From Acidipropionibacterium virtanenii (GTDB lineage: Bacteria; Actinomycetota; Actinomycetes; Propionibacteriales; Propionibacteriaceae), in the NCBI RefSeq assembly GCF_003325455.1, contig NZ_CP025198.1:620001-684000 (forward strand): DNA of 64,000 nucleotides, given 5' to 3'. The notes beneath the pieces were generated by a model, which was given only the letters and a program-made list of their open reading frames with translations, did no database searches and was not told the origin of the DNA. Positions 1-8,970 of the stretch are shown one piece after another. Made by a program: the position numbers and the translations under genes. Each line of letters begins with the position of its first letter. Positions within the stretch are counted from its first letter, which is position 1.

Positions 1-1108
1 CTGACTGCAGGCGGCCGACGGCGTGGCCCATCGGGATCCGCTCCTGCTCCAGGCGCAGGTGACCGCTCTCCAGCTCCCGGTAGGTGGCCTCCTCGGTCTC
101 GGTGAGCCCGGCGACGCCGTGTGCCTGGGTGGGTTCGGGAACTGCGAGGCTACGGAACCGGTGGAGGGTCTCGGCATCCATGAGGACCGAACGCGCTCCC
201 GGCAGCCGGCCGCGGGCCCGCGACAAGATGTTGAACCCGTGAGTGTCGAGATCCCCCCAGTAGAGCACGGGTGAATCCGCGATCCAGCCCACCTGATCGA
301 GCTGGACGACGGCGTGCCCACGGCCATGCACCGCCACCACCCCGGGCAGCGGCGGCAGCCCCGCCAAGGTGGTGAGGTTCTCGACGATCAGCACCGCGGC
401 CGGGGCCAGCGCCAACCTGTCGAGCTCGGCGACGCCGGTGGTGAGGTCATGGAGCCGGGACCCCTCCAGCGCGTCGTCGAGAATCCGGATCCGGAAACGC
501 TGCGGCTCCTCGGCCAGTCCCGTGCCCACCTGCCCGGTGACCGCTGTGAGGAGGCGTTCGACCAGTCCGCGATGGCGCTCCAGCCATTTGGTGTCGACGC
601 CGGGGACGGCGACCATCCGCGGCATGAGACCGGAGTCGGGGTGGTCGGTCAGCCATGCCGTCATCGCCAGCAGCCGCTGAAGGTCGGTGTGGTCGAGGGC
701 AGCGGCATCGTCGATCAGGCCCGGCAGCCCGTCTGCCAGATAGCTGGACTCCGGCCAACGGCTCCGGATGGCTCCGGCCGTCTGCCGGCACCTTCGCCAG
801 CCGGCTGCCTGACCTGCGAGCTCCGCGAGCGCCTCGGCGGAGGTGACGCGCACTCGGGCCGGCAGCTTCTGGCGTCCCCAGCTGGGCCAGTTGCGGGTCG
901 CCCATTCCAGCTCGGCACCATCTGGGCCCCGCCATCGGCGCCACGACGTCGCCCATCCGGCGAATGCGTCGGGATCGGCCAGGGCCTGGGTCTCGGTGGG
1001 AATGCCCAGGGAGAAGGTGACGTCGAGGCGGGGCTCGGTGATCCATGCGCGGTGATTGCGGCGGTACTTCGTCACAGCCCAGCGGCGCAGCTCGGCCTGA
1101 TTCTTCAC
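1..1108 (-). CDS. jetD: Wadjet protein JetD, TOPRIM-like nuclease subunit (partial)
   Basis: This is the nuclease subunit of a type I Wadjet system, which in the known family cuts circular plasmid DNA after loop extrusion by JetABC. About 369 residues are visible; the 3' end lies beyond the left window edge. The start is a GTG whose last two bases are shared with the jetC TGA stop (GTGA overlap), so translation is probably coupled. Near residue 290 the motif YWGDLDTHGFNIL matches the acidic TOPRIM-like DUF2220 signature (DxD). The N-terminal half corresponds to the DUF3322 region. It is the last gene of jetABCD. The function follows from the family and the operon; no activity can be inferred beyond that. 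Confidence 0.93.
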   Translation of the reverse strand, partial: MKNQAELRRWAVTKYRRNHRAWITEPRLDVTFSLGIPTETQALADPDAFAGWATSWRRWRGPDGAELEWATRNWPSWGRQKLPARVRVTSAEALAELAGQAAGWRRCRQTAGAIRSRWPESSYLADGLPGLIDDAAALDHTDLQRLLAMTAWLTDHPDSGLMPRMVAVPGVDTKWLERHRGLVERLLTAVTGQVGTGLAEEPQRFRIRILDDALEGSRLHDLTTGVAELDRLALAPAAVLIVENLTTLAGLPPLPGVVAVHGRGHAVVQLDQVGWIADSPVLYWGDLDTHGFNILSRARGRLPGARSVLMDAETLHRFRSLAVPEPTQAHGVAGLTETEEATYRELESGHLRLEQERIPMGHAVGRLQS

Positions 1109-4100
1109 AGCAGGGAGTCCTGGGACTCGGAAGGATCCGGGGCAGTGGTCCCGGGCTCTCCGGTCGTTCCGGGCCTGTCGGTCGTTCCGGGCCCGTCGGT
1201 CCTGCCGGGCTCCTCGGTGGTGCCCGAGGCTGCGGCCTCCACCGGCTGCTCAGGGCTCCCGGTCCCTCCGGCGTCCCCGGAGCCCTCGCCGGCATCGTCG
1301 GTGCCGGCCTCGTCGAAGCTGCGGGCCAGCACCCGGCTCTCGTGGCCGGGCTCGTTCTGGAACAGGATCACTCCGCCGACGTAGTCCTCGAGGGTCTGGA
1401 GCATCTTCATCGGGGTGGCCAGCAGCAACTGGAACCCGAAACTGCGGAACACCTCCAGCCCGGCCCGGGTGAACTCCGGGTCGGTCTTGTCGAAGGCCTC
1501 GTCCAGGGCCACCAGCCCGTACTGGGGTACGGCGGCGCCGTCGCGGGCCAGCTGATAGCGCAGCGCGGCCGCCAGACAGAAGGTCACGAACTTCTGCCGT
1601 TCCCCGCCGGACCGTCCCCCGGCGTCCTCGTAGAAATCGATCGGTCGCGCATCGGCGTCGATCACCTCGGCACGGAACTCGACGTGCTGCCGGGTGTCCA
1701 GGCACAGATCGCGCCACTTGCGGTCCGCCAGTTCCTGGGAGCGGAATCGGGCCATCAGACGCTGAATGCGCAGGAATCGCTCCTCGGCTCCGCGACGCGC
1801 CTCGGGATCGTCGCCGGCCTCCATCACATCGGAGACGGAGTTGGCGGTGATGTCCTGGAGCTCGGCGAGGAAGTCGCGGACCTCGGGGAGGTGGCGCACC
1901 GAGACCTTCACCTGGAGGTGAGCGCCGGGGGAGTACTCGGTGCGCATGAGGGACTCGTTGATCGGGTCGATCCGGTTGCGCACCTCGCGGCGGGAGGTGC
2001 GGATTCTGCTGGACAGGCCGGTGATGTTGTTGCGCGACTGGCTCTGGAGCAGGTCGAAGAACCGGGTCTCGAACTCGGGCAGTCGGTCGCCGCGCAGCTG
2101 GTCGAGGAGTCTGAGGTACTCGGGGAGGTAGTCGACGCCGATCTGCAGGTCGGCGGCGCGCTGCGGCCAGCGCTCCTTGAACCTCCGGGTGTGGTTCTCG
2201 GCGAGTCTGACCTGGCTGTTGAGAGACGCCTGTGTGGCGCTCCGGTCCTTGCCGATGGAGTCCGATGCCGCATGGTGGAGGTGATCGATGTCTTCCAGAT
2301 CGAGGCTCTCCTCGGACCTGCCTCGTCGCTGGGTGGGAGTGACGGTTCTCGCCTCGAGTGCCTTTAGTGCCTGCTCGGGGATCTCCTCGGCCCTGCGCAG
2401 CGCGGCCTGCCACTTGTCGCGCCGGTCGGTGAGGGTGGTGATCTCGCGTTCCTGCTGACCGGCGTCGAGCTGCAGCCGCAGGGTCTCGTCCTTGGCCGCC
2501 CGCTCGGTCTCCTCGCGTTCCTTGAGTTCCGCCTCCGCCCGTGCCAGCTCCAGGTTCCCCGCTCTGAGCTGATCCAGTTCCGCGGTGACGGAGGAGACCT
2601 CCGCCTCGGCGGCCGCGACATCGACATCGTCGGGTCCCAGACGCCGCAGATCGGAGAGGTCGTGACGTCGCTCCTGACGTTCCTTGGCCTCGGCGGCCAG
2701 ACGATCGGCCTCGACTCTGGCCTTGTCGTTCTGGGCGGAGGCGTCGTCGAGCGCGGAACGCAGGGCTTCCCGCTTGGCCTCTGTGGAGGAGCCCAGCAGC
2801 CAGCGGGTGCGGTCGGAGACCGGCCAGCGATCATCCTTCTCGTGTCTGGTGGACGAGTGCTTGATCTGGCCGGCGCGGGTCAGAGCCCGGTCGACGCGGC
2901 CGAATTCGGCGACGTCGTCGACGCATCGGTAGTCGTAGCGGCGCGCGATGGTTGCCGTCAGCCATCCGGCGAACGGCGACGACACGGCGACGGAGACCTT
3001 CCCGGGGAGGGTGTCGCGCGCCGGGGCGCGGGTGGAAGCCGGGGCATCGGGTCTCACCCGCTCCCAGACGAGTCTGGTGCCCCAGTTCCGTCGGTCGATC
3101 GCAGCGGCCGCCCGGGAGTACAGGGCGTCGGGCACCAGGAGGGTACGGGCCAGGGGCCGCAGGACTCGCTCGATGGCGCCCTGCCAGCCGGACTGGCCGG
3201 AGTCGACGTCGATGAGCTCCCCGGCGAAGGGCAGCGTGGACGCCTCGACGCCCAGCCCGTCGGCGAGTTCGGCGCGGGCCCGCAGCAGGGCGGGCTCCAT
3301 GTTGGAATGCTGGGACTCCAGGGTCCTCAGCTCGTCGGTGAGCCGTTGCACCTCGTCGTGAGCACCGAAGCTGACGTGCTGGGCCTGGTAGGTGATCTCG
3401 GCACGCTCCGCGTCCTGCCTGTCGAGGCTCTCGATTCTCGAGTCGAGCAGTGATGCCCAGTCGGACCACTCGCGCGCCGATCCGGGCACAGTCACATCGC
3501 AGCGTCCGGCCTTCTGCTCGGCCTCGGACCGTGCGGTGCGTCGCCGCGACACGGTCGCCTCATGCTCGCCGAGGAGGCGTTCCAGGACGGGAATCCGATC
3601 GCCTCCCAACCCGGAGATCCGGTCGCGGCAGGCCAGGGTGGCAGCGGTGGCGTCGTGCTCCCGGCGCTCGGCGGCGGTGATCTCGGTGCGCAGCCCGTCC
3701 AAGGTGGCCTGGTGGCGGGCGATGAGGGCGGCGGCGGTCTCGATGCGGCGCCGGGTGAAGAAGGTCTCGGCATGGTGCTGCTCGGCGTCGAGCAGGGCCA
3801 ACGTCTCCCTCGCCTGGCGGTGGGCCTTCTCGATCCCCTCCAGGGGCGCCAGCGCCGCCACCTGGTCCCGGGCCTCCACAACCGCACGGTGAGCGGCCGA
3901 CAGCTCCTCGAACTGGTCGACGGCCTGATCGGCCAGGGCGAAGGTGTCGGGTTCGTCGAGCATGAAGTCGCGTAGCAGGGCGTTGAGGTTGCCCAGGTTC
4001 TTGGCGGACTGGGTCTTGTGCAGCAGGCGCTGGGCCTGGTCGGAGGCCAGGCCGAGCTTGCGCTGCAGACGGTTGGCGAAACCGGAGTAGTTCTTGGTGG

Positions 4101-4641
4101 CGGCCCATCCGGGATGGGCGGCCTTGATGCCGCGCGAGTCGATGCCGTTGGCGACCAGCGGCTCGAGAGGCACCAGCTCGACGGTCTCGTCCGCGTCCAG
4201 ATACAACGTCCTGACGTCGCCGGGGCCGGTGGCCTGCTGGGGTGCGTGGAACAGTCTCACCAGGGAGACGACGCGGCCGGCGGCGTCGTCGAAGGTGAGC
4301 GCGATGCCGCTCCAGGTGGCTCCGGTGCGCAGATAGGCCGTGGTCACCTGGCCGGTGGACTCGTCGACGTCGCGGCGGTGGGCGCCGCGCACATAGCTGA
4401 GGACCGACCGCGAGCGGTCCCCCTGGCCGCCCTGCTGGGCGGCGGCGTTGAAGGCCAGCCAGCGGGGCTGGACCATCACCGCGGCGATGGCGTCGAGCAG
4501 CGAGGACTTCCCCGATCCGGAGGCGCCGGTGACCAGGACCCCTCTGCGGGGCACAGCGATGTCGGTGGCGCCGTTGAAGGTGCCCCAGTTCACCAGCTGG
4601 ATGCGCGACAGCCGGAACTGGCCGGGGAACTCGGGGGTCAT
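1105..4641 (-). CDS. jetC: Wadjet protein JetC, SMC-like ATPase
   Basis: This 1178-residue SMC/MukB-like ATPase is the motor of the Wadjet anti-plasmid complex. Walker A GASGSGKSS is at residues 39-47, followed by long coiled-coil arms rich in Glu, Arg and Leu. The ABC signature SGGERQ and a Walker B region (YGLVALDEAFDKTDPEF) are near the C-terminus. The frame stays open upstream to 5139, but the true start is the ATG at 4641, which gives MTPEFPGQFRLS and overlaps the jetB stop as ATGA. A low-complexity Pro/Gly/Thr/Glu tail of about 40 residues with PGTT repeats follows the ATPase head, which is unusual for the family. The family function, plasmid loop extrusion with JetA and JetB, is established elsewhere. 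Confidence 0.95.
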   Translation of the reverse strand: MTPEFPGQFRLSRIQLVNWGTFNGATDIAVPRRGVLVTGASGSGKSSLLDAIAAVMVQPRWLAFNAAAQQGGQGDRSRSVLSYVRGAHRRDVDESTGQVTTAYLRTGATWSGIALTFDDAAGRVVSLVRLFHAPQQATGPGDVRTLYLDADETVELVPLEPLVANGIDSRGIKAAHPGWAATKNYSGFANRLQRKLGLASDQAQRLLHKTQSAKNLGNLNALLRDFMLDEPDTFALADQAVDQFEELSAAHRAVVEARDQVAALAPLEGIEKAHRQARETLALLDAEQHHAETFFTRRRIETAAALIARHQATLDGLRTEITAAERREHDATAATLACRDRISGLGGDRIPVLERLLGEHEATVSRRRTARSEAEQKAGRCDVTVPGSAREWSDWASLLDSRIESLDRQDAERAEITYQAQHVSFGAHDEVQRLTDELRTLESQHSNMEPALLRARAELADGLGVEASTLPFAGELIDVDSGQSGWQGAIERVLRPLARTLLVPDALYSRAAAAIDRRNWGTRLVWERVRPDAPASTRAPARDTLPGKVSVAVSSPFAGWLTATIARRYDYRCVDDVAEFGRVDRALTRAGQIKHSSTRHEKDDRWPVSDRTRWLLGSSTEAKREALRSALDDASAQNDKARVEADRLAAEAKERQERRHDLSDLRRLGPDDVDVAAAEAEVSSVTAELDQLRAGNLELARAEAELKEREETERAAKDETLRLQLDAGQQEREITTLTDRRDKWQAALRRAEEIPEQALKALEARTVTPTQRRGRSEESLDLEDIDHLHHAASDSIGKDRSATQASLNSQVRLAENHTRRFKERWPQRAADLQIGVDYLPEYLRLLDQLRGDRLPEFETRFFDLLQSQSRNNITGLSSRIRTSRREVRNRIDPINESLMRTEYSPGAHLQVKVSVRHLPEVRDFLAELQDITANSVSDVMEAGDDPEARRGAEERFLRIQRLMARFRSQELADRKWRDLCLDTRQHVEFRAEVIDADARPIDFYEDAGGRSGGERQKFVTFCLAAALRYQLARDGAAVPQYGLVALDEAFDKTDPEFTRAGLEVFRSFGFQLLLATPMKMLQTLEDYVGGVILFQNEPGHESRVLARSFDEAGTDDAGEGSGDAGGTGSPEQPVEAAASGTTEEPGRTDGPGTTDRPGTTGEPGTTAPDPSESQDSLL

Positions 4642-5339
4642 CGGGCCTCCGCTCTGGTGTCGTCGGTCTCGTCCAGCAGCCGCTCGATGGCGTCGCGGAC
4701 GGTGGCGACCTCGTCGGCGTCGAAGATGAGGGCCAGCACGGGGGAGATCTCGAAGCGGTCCTCCTCGGCGGTGGGCAGCAGCACCGAGTTCGACTTGAAC
4801 CGTTCCACCGAGGAGTTGACGCGGCGCTCGAATCCGGCCCTGTCGGTGCTGGTTGCCGGGCGGTACACCGACAGCGCGTCGTCGATTTCCGCCCGGTCGA
4901 TGAAGGCGCGGGTGTCCTGGGTCTCGGTGCGCAGCAGGGCGTCGCGCAGCAGTAGCACCAGGCCGGTGTCGATGAGGCTCAGCGGGGTGGAGCGGGTCAC
5001 CTTGGGGATCTCGTCGGCCTGGGCCGGTTCGGCGTTGCGGATGAACGCGACGCCGCGCTCCGTGTCGACGACCAGGGCCAGGAAGAGATCGGCCAGCCGC
5101 GAGCGCAGCATCTCCTCGTCGCGGATCACCACGGGCCACAGCTTGGGATGGCGGTCCCGGTGGATGTAGGGGCCGCGCAGCAACTGCAGCAGGACCCGAC
5201 GGGTCGCCTCGGTCAGAGTGCCGGTGTCGCCGGGGAACAGGCCCGGTGCGGCGGCCTCCGCCTCAGTCCCTCCTTCGATGGCGTGCGGCTCGCCGTCGAT
5301 GTGCGGACCGGACGCGGCGGTCTCAGGCGATCGGGGCAC
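4638..5339 (-). CDS. jetB: Wadjet protein JetB, kleisin-associated subunit (DUF4194)
   Basis: This 233-residue protein has the size and position of JetB (DUF4194), the MukE/KITE-like subunit that sits between JetA and JetC. The central region (RRVLLQLLRGPYIHRDRHPK and ALIFDADEVATVRDAIERLL) is helical and looks like winged-helix packing. It overlaps jetA by 17 bases upstream and jetC by the four bases ATGA downstream, so the subunits are probably made in fixed ratio. Its short N-terminus is acidic and poorly conserved in appearance. Identification rests on size, gene order and the neighbouring diagnostic JetC and JetD. Confidence 0.9.
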   Translation of the reverse strand: MPRSPETAASGPHIDGEPHAIEGGTEAEAAAPGLFPGDTGTLTEATRRVLLQLLRGPYIHRDRHPKLWPVVIRDEEMLRSRLADLFLALVVDTERGVAFIRNAEPAQADEIPKVTRSTPLSLIDTGLVLLLRDALLRTETQDTRAFIDRAEIDDALSVYRPATSTDRAGFERRVNSSVERFKSNSVLLPTAEEDRFEISPVLALIFDADEVATVRDAIERLLDETDDTRAEAR

Positions 5340-6822
5340 GGCGGCTCCACTCCTTCGGGATCTCGGAGATGATGTAGCGCGGCAGGCTCATCGAGCGCCG
5401 GCCGCCACGCGACGTCTGCCAGCCGAGGTTCTCCACCGCGGTGCTGCGGGTGCAGCGTCCGGGCCCGCGGACCAGGCCCTCCGCCAGCACCAGCAGGCCG
5501 ACGATACTGGCCAGCCCCTGATCGGCGGGGAACCGTTCGAGCACCTCGGCCAGGCTGAACACCGGCTTGTCGGCCGCCGTGAGGGAGATGGCCCGGCGCA
5601 GCGCGTCGAAGTCGATCTCGGAGGCCCGCACCTGTTCGCGCAGCGCCTCGAGATCCAGCTCGCCTGGGGCGATCTCGACGACCGGGGTCATGGTGCGGTT
5701 GTCGTCGGGATTGTGGAGCTTCCAGGAGGCGATGGTCGAGATCGGCAGTGACGTCGCGGGCAGCTCGTAGCCGGTGGGCGCGGTGGCCCGGTGCTCGGCG
5801 GCGACCGTTGAGAGGCGCGACCGGGTGGTGGTCAGCTCTGCGGCCAGGCGACGGTGCTCGCGGTACTCGTGGGTCTCGACGAAACGGTGGAGGCTGCGGG
5901 AGAACCCCGTCATCACCTGACGCACCTCCTGGGAGTCGTCCTGGAGGACGCCCAGCAGACCGCGCAGGAACTCCCGGTCGCGGTGGAGGACCGTGTGCGA
6001 CCAGGGGCGGTCGAGGATCTGGTCGACCGACTCGTCAAGTGCCTCGGACCGCTGGACGTCGGTGAGCAGCTGGTGGAATGCGGTGAAGGTGCGGCCGGCC
6101 TCGGAGGACTCGATGACGTCGACGCCGGCGAAGACGTCGTCCAGGACGTCGCCCCGGGATCCGGATCCGGAGACGATCTGGGTACGAAGATCGTGATTGA
6201 GCCGTTCGAGATCCGCCGAGATCTTCGTGAAATCGGCGGGGATCTGGCCGGCCAGGCGCAGCACCTCCGCCAGTCTCTCGGCCGCGGTGACGTCATCCAG
6301 CACGCTGATCCGACCCGCCTCCACCGCGGCGATCTCGGCGTCGATGGCGTCGCGGCGGGCGTGCAGATCGGCCAGCCGGGTCCGGCGGGAGGGATCGGTG
6401 TCGCGGGCCAGGGAGCGCAGCAGCCCGGTGACCGTCGCCAACCGGGAGGAGGTCACCGTCGACTGCGGATGCTCCAGACGTCGCAGGAAGTCCATGGCGT
6501 CCAGGGCGGCCGGTGACAGGCGGACGGTCTCGGTGCGACCGGGGCCGGGGGAGCGCACCACCAGACCCTGGTGAATCCAGCCGATGAGGTACTCCTGGCC
6601 GCCCTGTGGCGCATCGACCCCCAGATCGCGGATCTGGTCGAGGGCATCCTCAGCGCGTTCCAGGAACTCCGAGGTGTCCATGGTGACCGGAGGTTCGTCG
6701 AGGATGGTGCCCAGTACGGCGGCGGAGACCGGAAGCAGGTCGGCGCGCAGCAGCGCCAACGCCGGGCTGTCGGCGACCAGGCGGCGCAGCGCCTCGGCGC
6801 GCGCGGACGGCGATCCGGCCAT
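5323..6822 (-). CDS. jetA: Wadjet protein JetA, kleisin-like subunit (DUF3375)
   Basis: This 499-residue protein matches the DUF3375 (JetA) kleisin-like subunit that bridges the JetC heads. The frame is open 97 codons further upstream. The ATG at 6822 is chosen because GGGGAGGTG precedes it at good spacing and the protein then begins MAGSPSARAEALRR, followed by a typical N-terminal helical domain (residues 1-150). The middle is coiled-coil (ARRDAIDAEIAAVEAG; ISADLERLNHDLRTQI) and the C-terminal third contains a winged-helix-like segment (EVLERFPADQGLASIVGLL). It is the first gene of the operon. A possible promoter and a 5'-UTR hairpin lie in the 106 bases before it. Confidence 0.92.
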   Translation of the reverse strand: MAGSPSARAEALRRLVADSPALALLRADLLPVSAAVLGTILDEPPVTMDTSEFLERAEDALDQIRDLGVDAPQGGQEYLIGWIHQGLVVRSPGPGRTETVRLSPAALDAMDFLRRLEHPQSTVTSSRLATVTGLLRSLARDTDPSRRTRLADLHARRDAIDAEIAAVEAGRISVLDDVTAAERLAEVLRLAGQIPADFTKISADLERLNHDLRTQIVSGSGSRGDVLDDVFAGVDVIESSEAGRTFTAFHQLLTDVQRSEALDESVDQILDRPWSHTVLHRDREFLRGLLGVLQDDSQEVRQVMTGFSRSLHRFVETHEYREHRRLAAELTTTRSRLSTVAAEHRATAPTGYELPATSLPISTIASWKLHNPDDNRTMTPVVEIAPGELDLEALREQVRASEIDFDALRRAISLTAADKPVFSLAEVLERFPADQGLASIVGLLVLAEGLVRGPGRCTRSTAVENLGWQTSRGGRRSMSLPRYIISEIPKEWSRRAPIA

Positions 6823-6846
6823 GATCACCTCCCCTGGCGTGCGACC

Positions 6847-6905
6847 GGGGAGGTCAACTCCCCATGTCCCGACCACGATAGAGGAGGGCGGCGACAGTCC
6901 GTCAA
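6847..6905 (-). promoter_or_regulatory. Possible jetABCD promoter and leader hairpin
   Basis: On the minus strand, TTGACG (6900-6905) is separated by 17 bases from TCTATC (6877-6882), an acceptable -35/-10 pair. Downstream, in the predicted leader, GGGGAG and CTCCCC (6847-6863) form a 6-bp stem with a 5-base loop. The hairpin sits about 25 bases before the jetA start codon, so it could affect translation. Both calls are by eye only. Confidence 0.4.
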
Positions 6906-6928
6906 CGGCCAGTGGTCGCGGCGGCGCC

Positions 6929-8218
6929 TCAACGTGGGCGGGCCGGAACCTGCCGGTTCGGTGAGCTGGCGCGGGTATCGAACCGAGTGCTGGCCAGCCG
7001 TCGTTCCGTTGCGGTGATGAGATCGAGGACGTCGGGGGCCCAGTACGCGCGGCGGCGCCGTCCCGCCGATCCCGACTTGAGGATTCCGGCCTCCTCGAGT
7101 TCGCCCAGCGCACGTCCAGCAGCCATGGCCGAGACGCCGTGGATCCGCTCGACCGTGGCCGCCGTCAGCACCGGTGTGCCCGGAAGATCCTCGAGCACAC
7201 GCGCAGTGGCGGAGTCGGCGCGGAGGCGACGCTGGCCTTGCGACGATCGGAAGGTGCTGAGGCGATGCTCCCAGTCCTCCCGGACGGCTGTGACATCCTC
7301 GCGGAGTGTCTCCGCCTGCTCGGTCGCTTTCAGTACTGCCCCGGCGAATTCGACCAGCCAGATCTGCCTGCCCGTGATACCGGCCGTGGACCCGGCGTCG
7401 CCCACATAGCGGTACCCGGACAGCCCTCGAACGTACTCGTCGCTGAACGTCGCCAGAACGAGGCTGACAGGCAGCACTGAGGCTGAGGTGAGGCCCCGAC
7501 GGGTGAGGGTGGTGTGGATGAGGGCTCGGCCGACACGACCGTTGCCGTCGGTGAACGGGTGAATCGTCTCGAACTGGGCGTGGACCAGTCCGGCCTGGAC
7601 AACCGGTGCATGCGCGGCACCGTTGAGGTACTGGACGAGATCTGTCATGAGGTCCCCGACGAGGTCGGGCGCCGGCGGGACGAAGTCGGCGTCGATCGGA
7701 TGCTGGTAGGAGCCTCCGATCCAGTTCTGGAGAGTTCGCAGTCCGAGGTGATGCCGATCGTCGGCGAGCAGGGCGTCATGGACGGCCACGACGTCCTCGA
7801 CTGAGATCCGATCGGCTGCGGCGAGCCGAGTGGTGGCGTCTCGCACCAGAGTCATGTTCCTGGCCACCAGCTCGGCCTGTGCCGAGAAGCCTTCCAGGTC
7901 TTCCTCCTGGGCCAGCTCGGCCAGTGCGACCTGGCGGGCCGACGGGGCGATGCCCTCGATTCTGGAGGAGGCGATCGCCTCTGACCGGATCAGGAACCGG
8001 GACAGATGTGCAAGATCGTTGGCGCCAGGCCCGCTGTTGAGGCTGACCACGGCGCGTTCGGCCCGGCTGAGAAGTTCGTCGAGATCCGGACCAGTGGTGA
8101 GTGGCGATCCCGTCAGCCGGTCCGGGACGTAGTACTGGTACGGCCCCGAACGCCTGTCGCGCCGTGGGACACCGGAGGCGACGTCGGAGTGCCAGTAGGC
8201 GCCTTCCCAGTGGGCCAT
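6929..8218 (-). CDS. Fic-family protein (probable AMPylase) with N-terminal inhibitory helix and C-terminal wHTH
   Basis: This 429-residue Fic/DOC protein has the full active-site motif HPFTDGNGRVGR at residues 220-231, so it should be able to transfer AMP or another nucleotide to a protein target. The motif SSRIEG at residues 84-89 matches the S/TxxxE(G/N) inhibitory helix of class II Fic proteins, which means it is probably kept inactive until released. The region after residue 330 (ATVERIHGVSAMAAGRALGELEEAG) reads as a winged helix-turn-helix, suggesting autoregulation through the palindrome just upstream. An AAGGGG ribosome site precedes the ATG. It lies directly upstream of jetA with a 106-base gap. 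Whether it is part of the defence locus or merely adjacent is not shown by the sequence. Confidence 0.9.
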   Translation of the reverse strand: MAHWEGAYWHSDVASGVPRRDRRSGPYQYYVPDRLTGSPLTTGPDLDELLSRAERAVVSLNSGPGANDLAHLSRFLIRSEAIASSRIEGIAPSARQVALAELAQEEDLEGFSAQAELVARNMTLVRDATTRLAAADRISVEDVVAVHDALLADDRHHLGLRTLQNWIGGSYQHPIDADFVPPAPDLVGDLMTDLVQYLNGAAHAPVVQAGLVHAQFETIHPFTDGNGRVGRALIHTTLTRRGLTSASVLPVSLVLATFSDEYVRGLSGYRYVGDAGSTAGITGRQIWLVEFAGAVLKATEQAETLREDVTAVREDWEHRLSTFRSSQGQRRLRADSATARVLEDLPGTPVLTAATVERIHGVSAMAAGRALGELEEAGILKSGSAGRRRRAYWAPDVLDLITATERRLASTRFDTRASSPNRQVPARPR

Positions 8219-8254
8219 GGTCGCCCCTTAAGTGGTGGTGAAGCAGTGGTTGCT

Positions 8255-8278
8255 TAAACTTTAAGTGCTTAAAGTTTA
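8255..8278. promoter_or_regulatory. 24-bp palindrome upstream of fic, probable operator
   Basis: TAAACTTTAAG, TG, CTTAAAGTTTA form a perfect 11-bp inverted repeat with a 2-base centre in an AT-rich island, 37 bases upstream of the fic start. A third CTTAAG half-site occurs at about 8227-8232. The arrangement is that of a dimer-bound operator, with the Fic wHTH domain as the obvious candidate binder (inference). Confidence 0.65.
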
Positions 8279-8294
8279 GCCAACTGCCCGTTCC

Positions 8295-8873
8295 TCACCG
8301 GACAGCGGCTTTCCGTGCCGGCAGAGCCATGGCGTCGACCAGCCAGTCGAGGGTGACGCCGGCGTCGGCGATCTCGGCGACCAGGATCCGTGCGCAGGCC
8401 AGGGCGTCGGCGTCCGCCCGGTGGTGGGAGAAGGTCTCACCGGGGAAGTAGTGGCGGAAGACCTGGTCGAGCTTCATCGTTCCGCGTTGCCAGCCCAGCA
8501 GCCGCTGTGCGGTGCGATAGGTACACAGCCGCGGGCCGTCGAGGGTGGGGGTGCCGAGGGTGGCGGCCAGCGCGTTCCAGACACTGAAGTCGAAGGCCAT
8601 GTTGTGGGCCACCACCGGGCCGTCGCCGATCATCTCCAGATACTCGTCGACGACGTCCTCCCAGCCCGGGGCGTCGGCCACCTCGACAGGGAGGATGCCG
8701 TGGATGGAGATGTTCATCGGGTGGAAGGAGTCCTTGCCGGCCGGCGGATGGAGGAGATGGGCCTTCTCCTCGATGACCCGGCCCTCCTCGTCCATCGTCA
8801 CCGCCGCTATCGAACAGGCCGAGGCGCGCTCACGGTTGGCGGTCTCGAAGTCGATGGCGGTGAATGTGGTCAT
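8295..8873 (-). CDS. DEDDh 3'-5' exonuclease, DnaQ/epsilon-like
   Basis: This 192-residue protein belongs to the DnaQ-like (DNA polymerase III epsilon-like) exonuclease family. The DEDDh residues are visible: D and E in AIDFETAN (residues 7-14), D in HNMAFDFSVW, and H and D in SHHRADADA near residue 160. It has no polymerase or BRCT domain, so it is a stand-alone exonuclease rather than the replicative proofreader. The start at 8873 is supported by AAGGAGG 5-6 bases upstream, although the frame is open further. An IS30 element is inserted about 100 bases upstream of its start and may have altered its promoter. The substrate, DNA or RNA ends, cannot be decided from sequence. Confidence 0.88.
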   Translation of the reverse strand: MTTFTAIDFETANRERASACSIAAVTMDEEGRVIEEKAHLLHPPAGKDSFHPMNISIHGILPVEVADAPGWEDVVDEYLEMIGDGPVVAHNMAFDFSVWNALAATLGTPTLDGPRLCTYRTAQRLLGWQRGTMKLDQVFRHYFPGETFSHHRADADALACARILVAEIADAGVTLDWLVDAMALPARKAAVR

Positions 8874-8970
8874 GGGGCCTCCTTGCGCCCAAGTCTGCCC
8901 TGACGGCCCGACATCCGTCGCATCGGGGGACGGCGGCGACAGGTTCGGGCCGGTCTGGGCGAGACGAGAA

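Noticed and set aside
4642-5139. Longer JetC starting upstream
   Set aside because: The frame is open but lies inside jetB; the ATG at 4641 overlaps the jetB stop and gives the family N-terminus.
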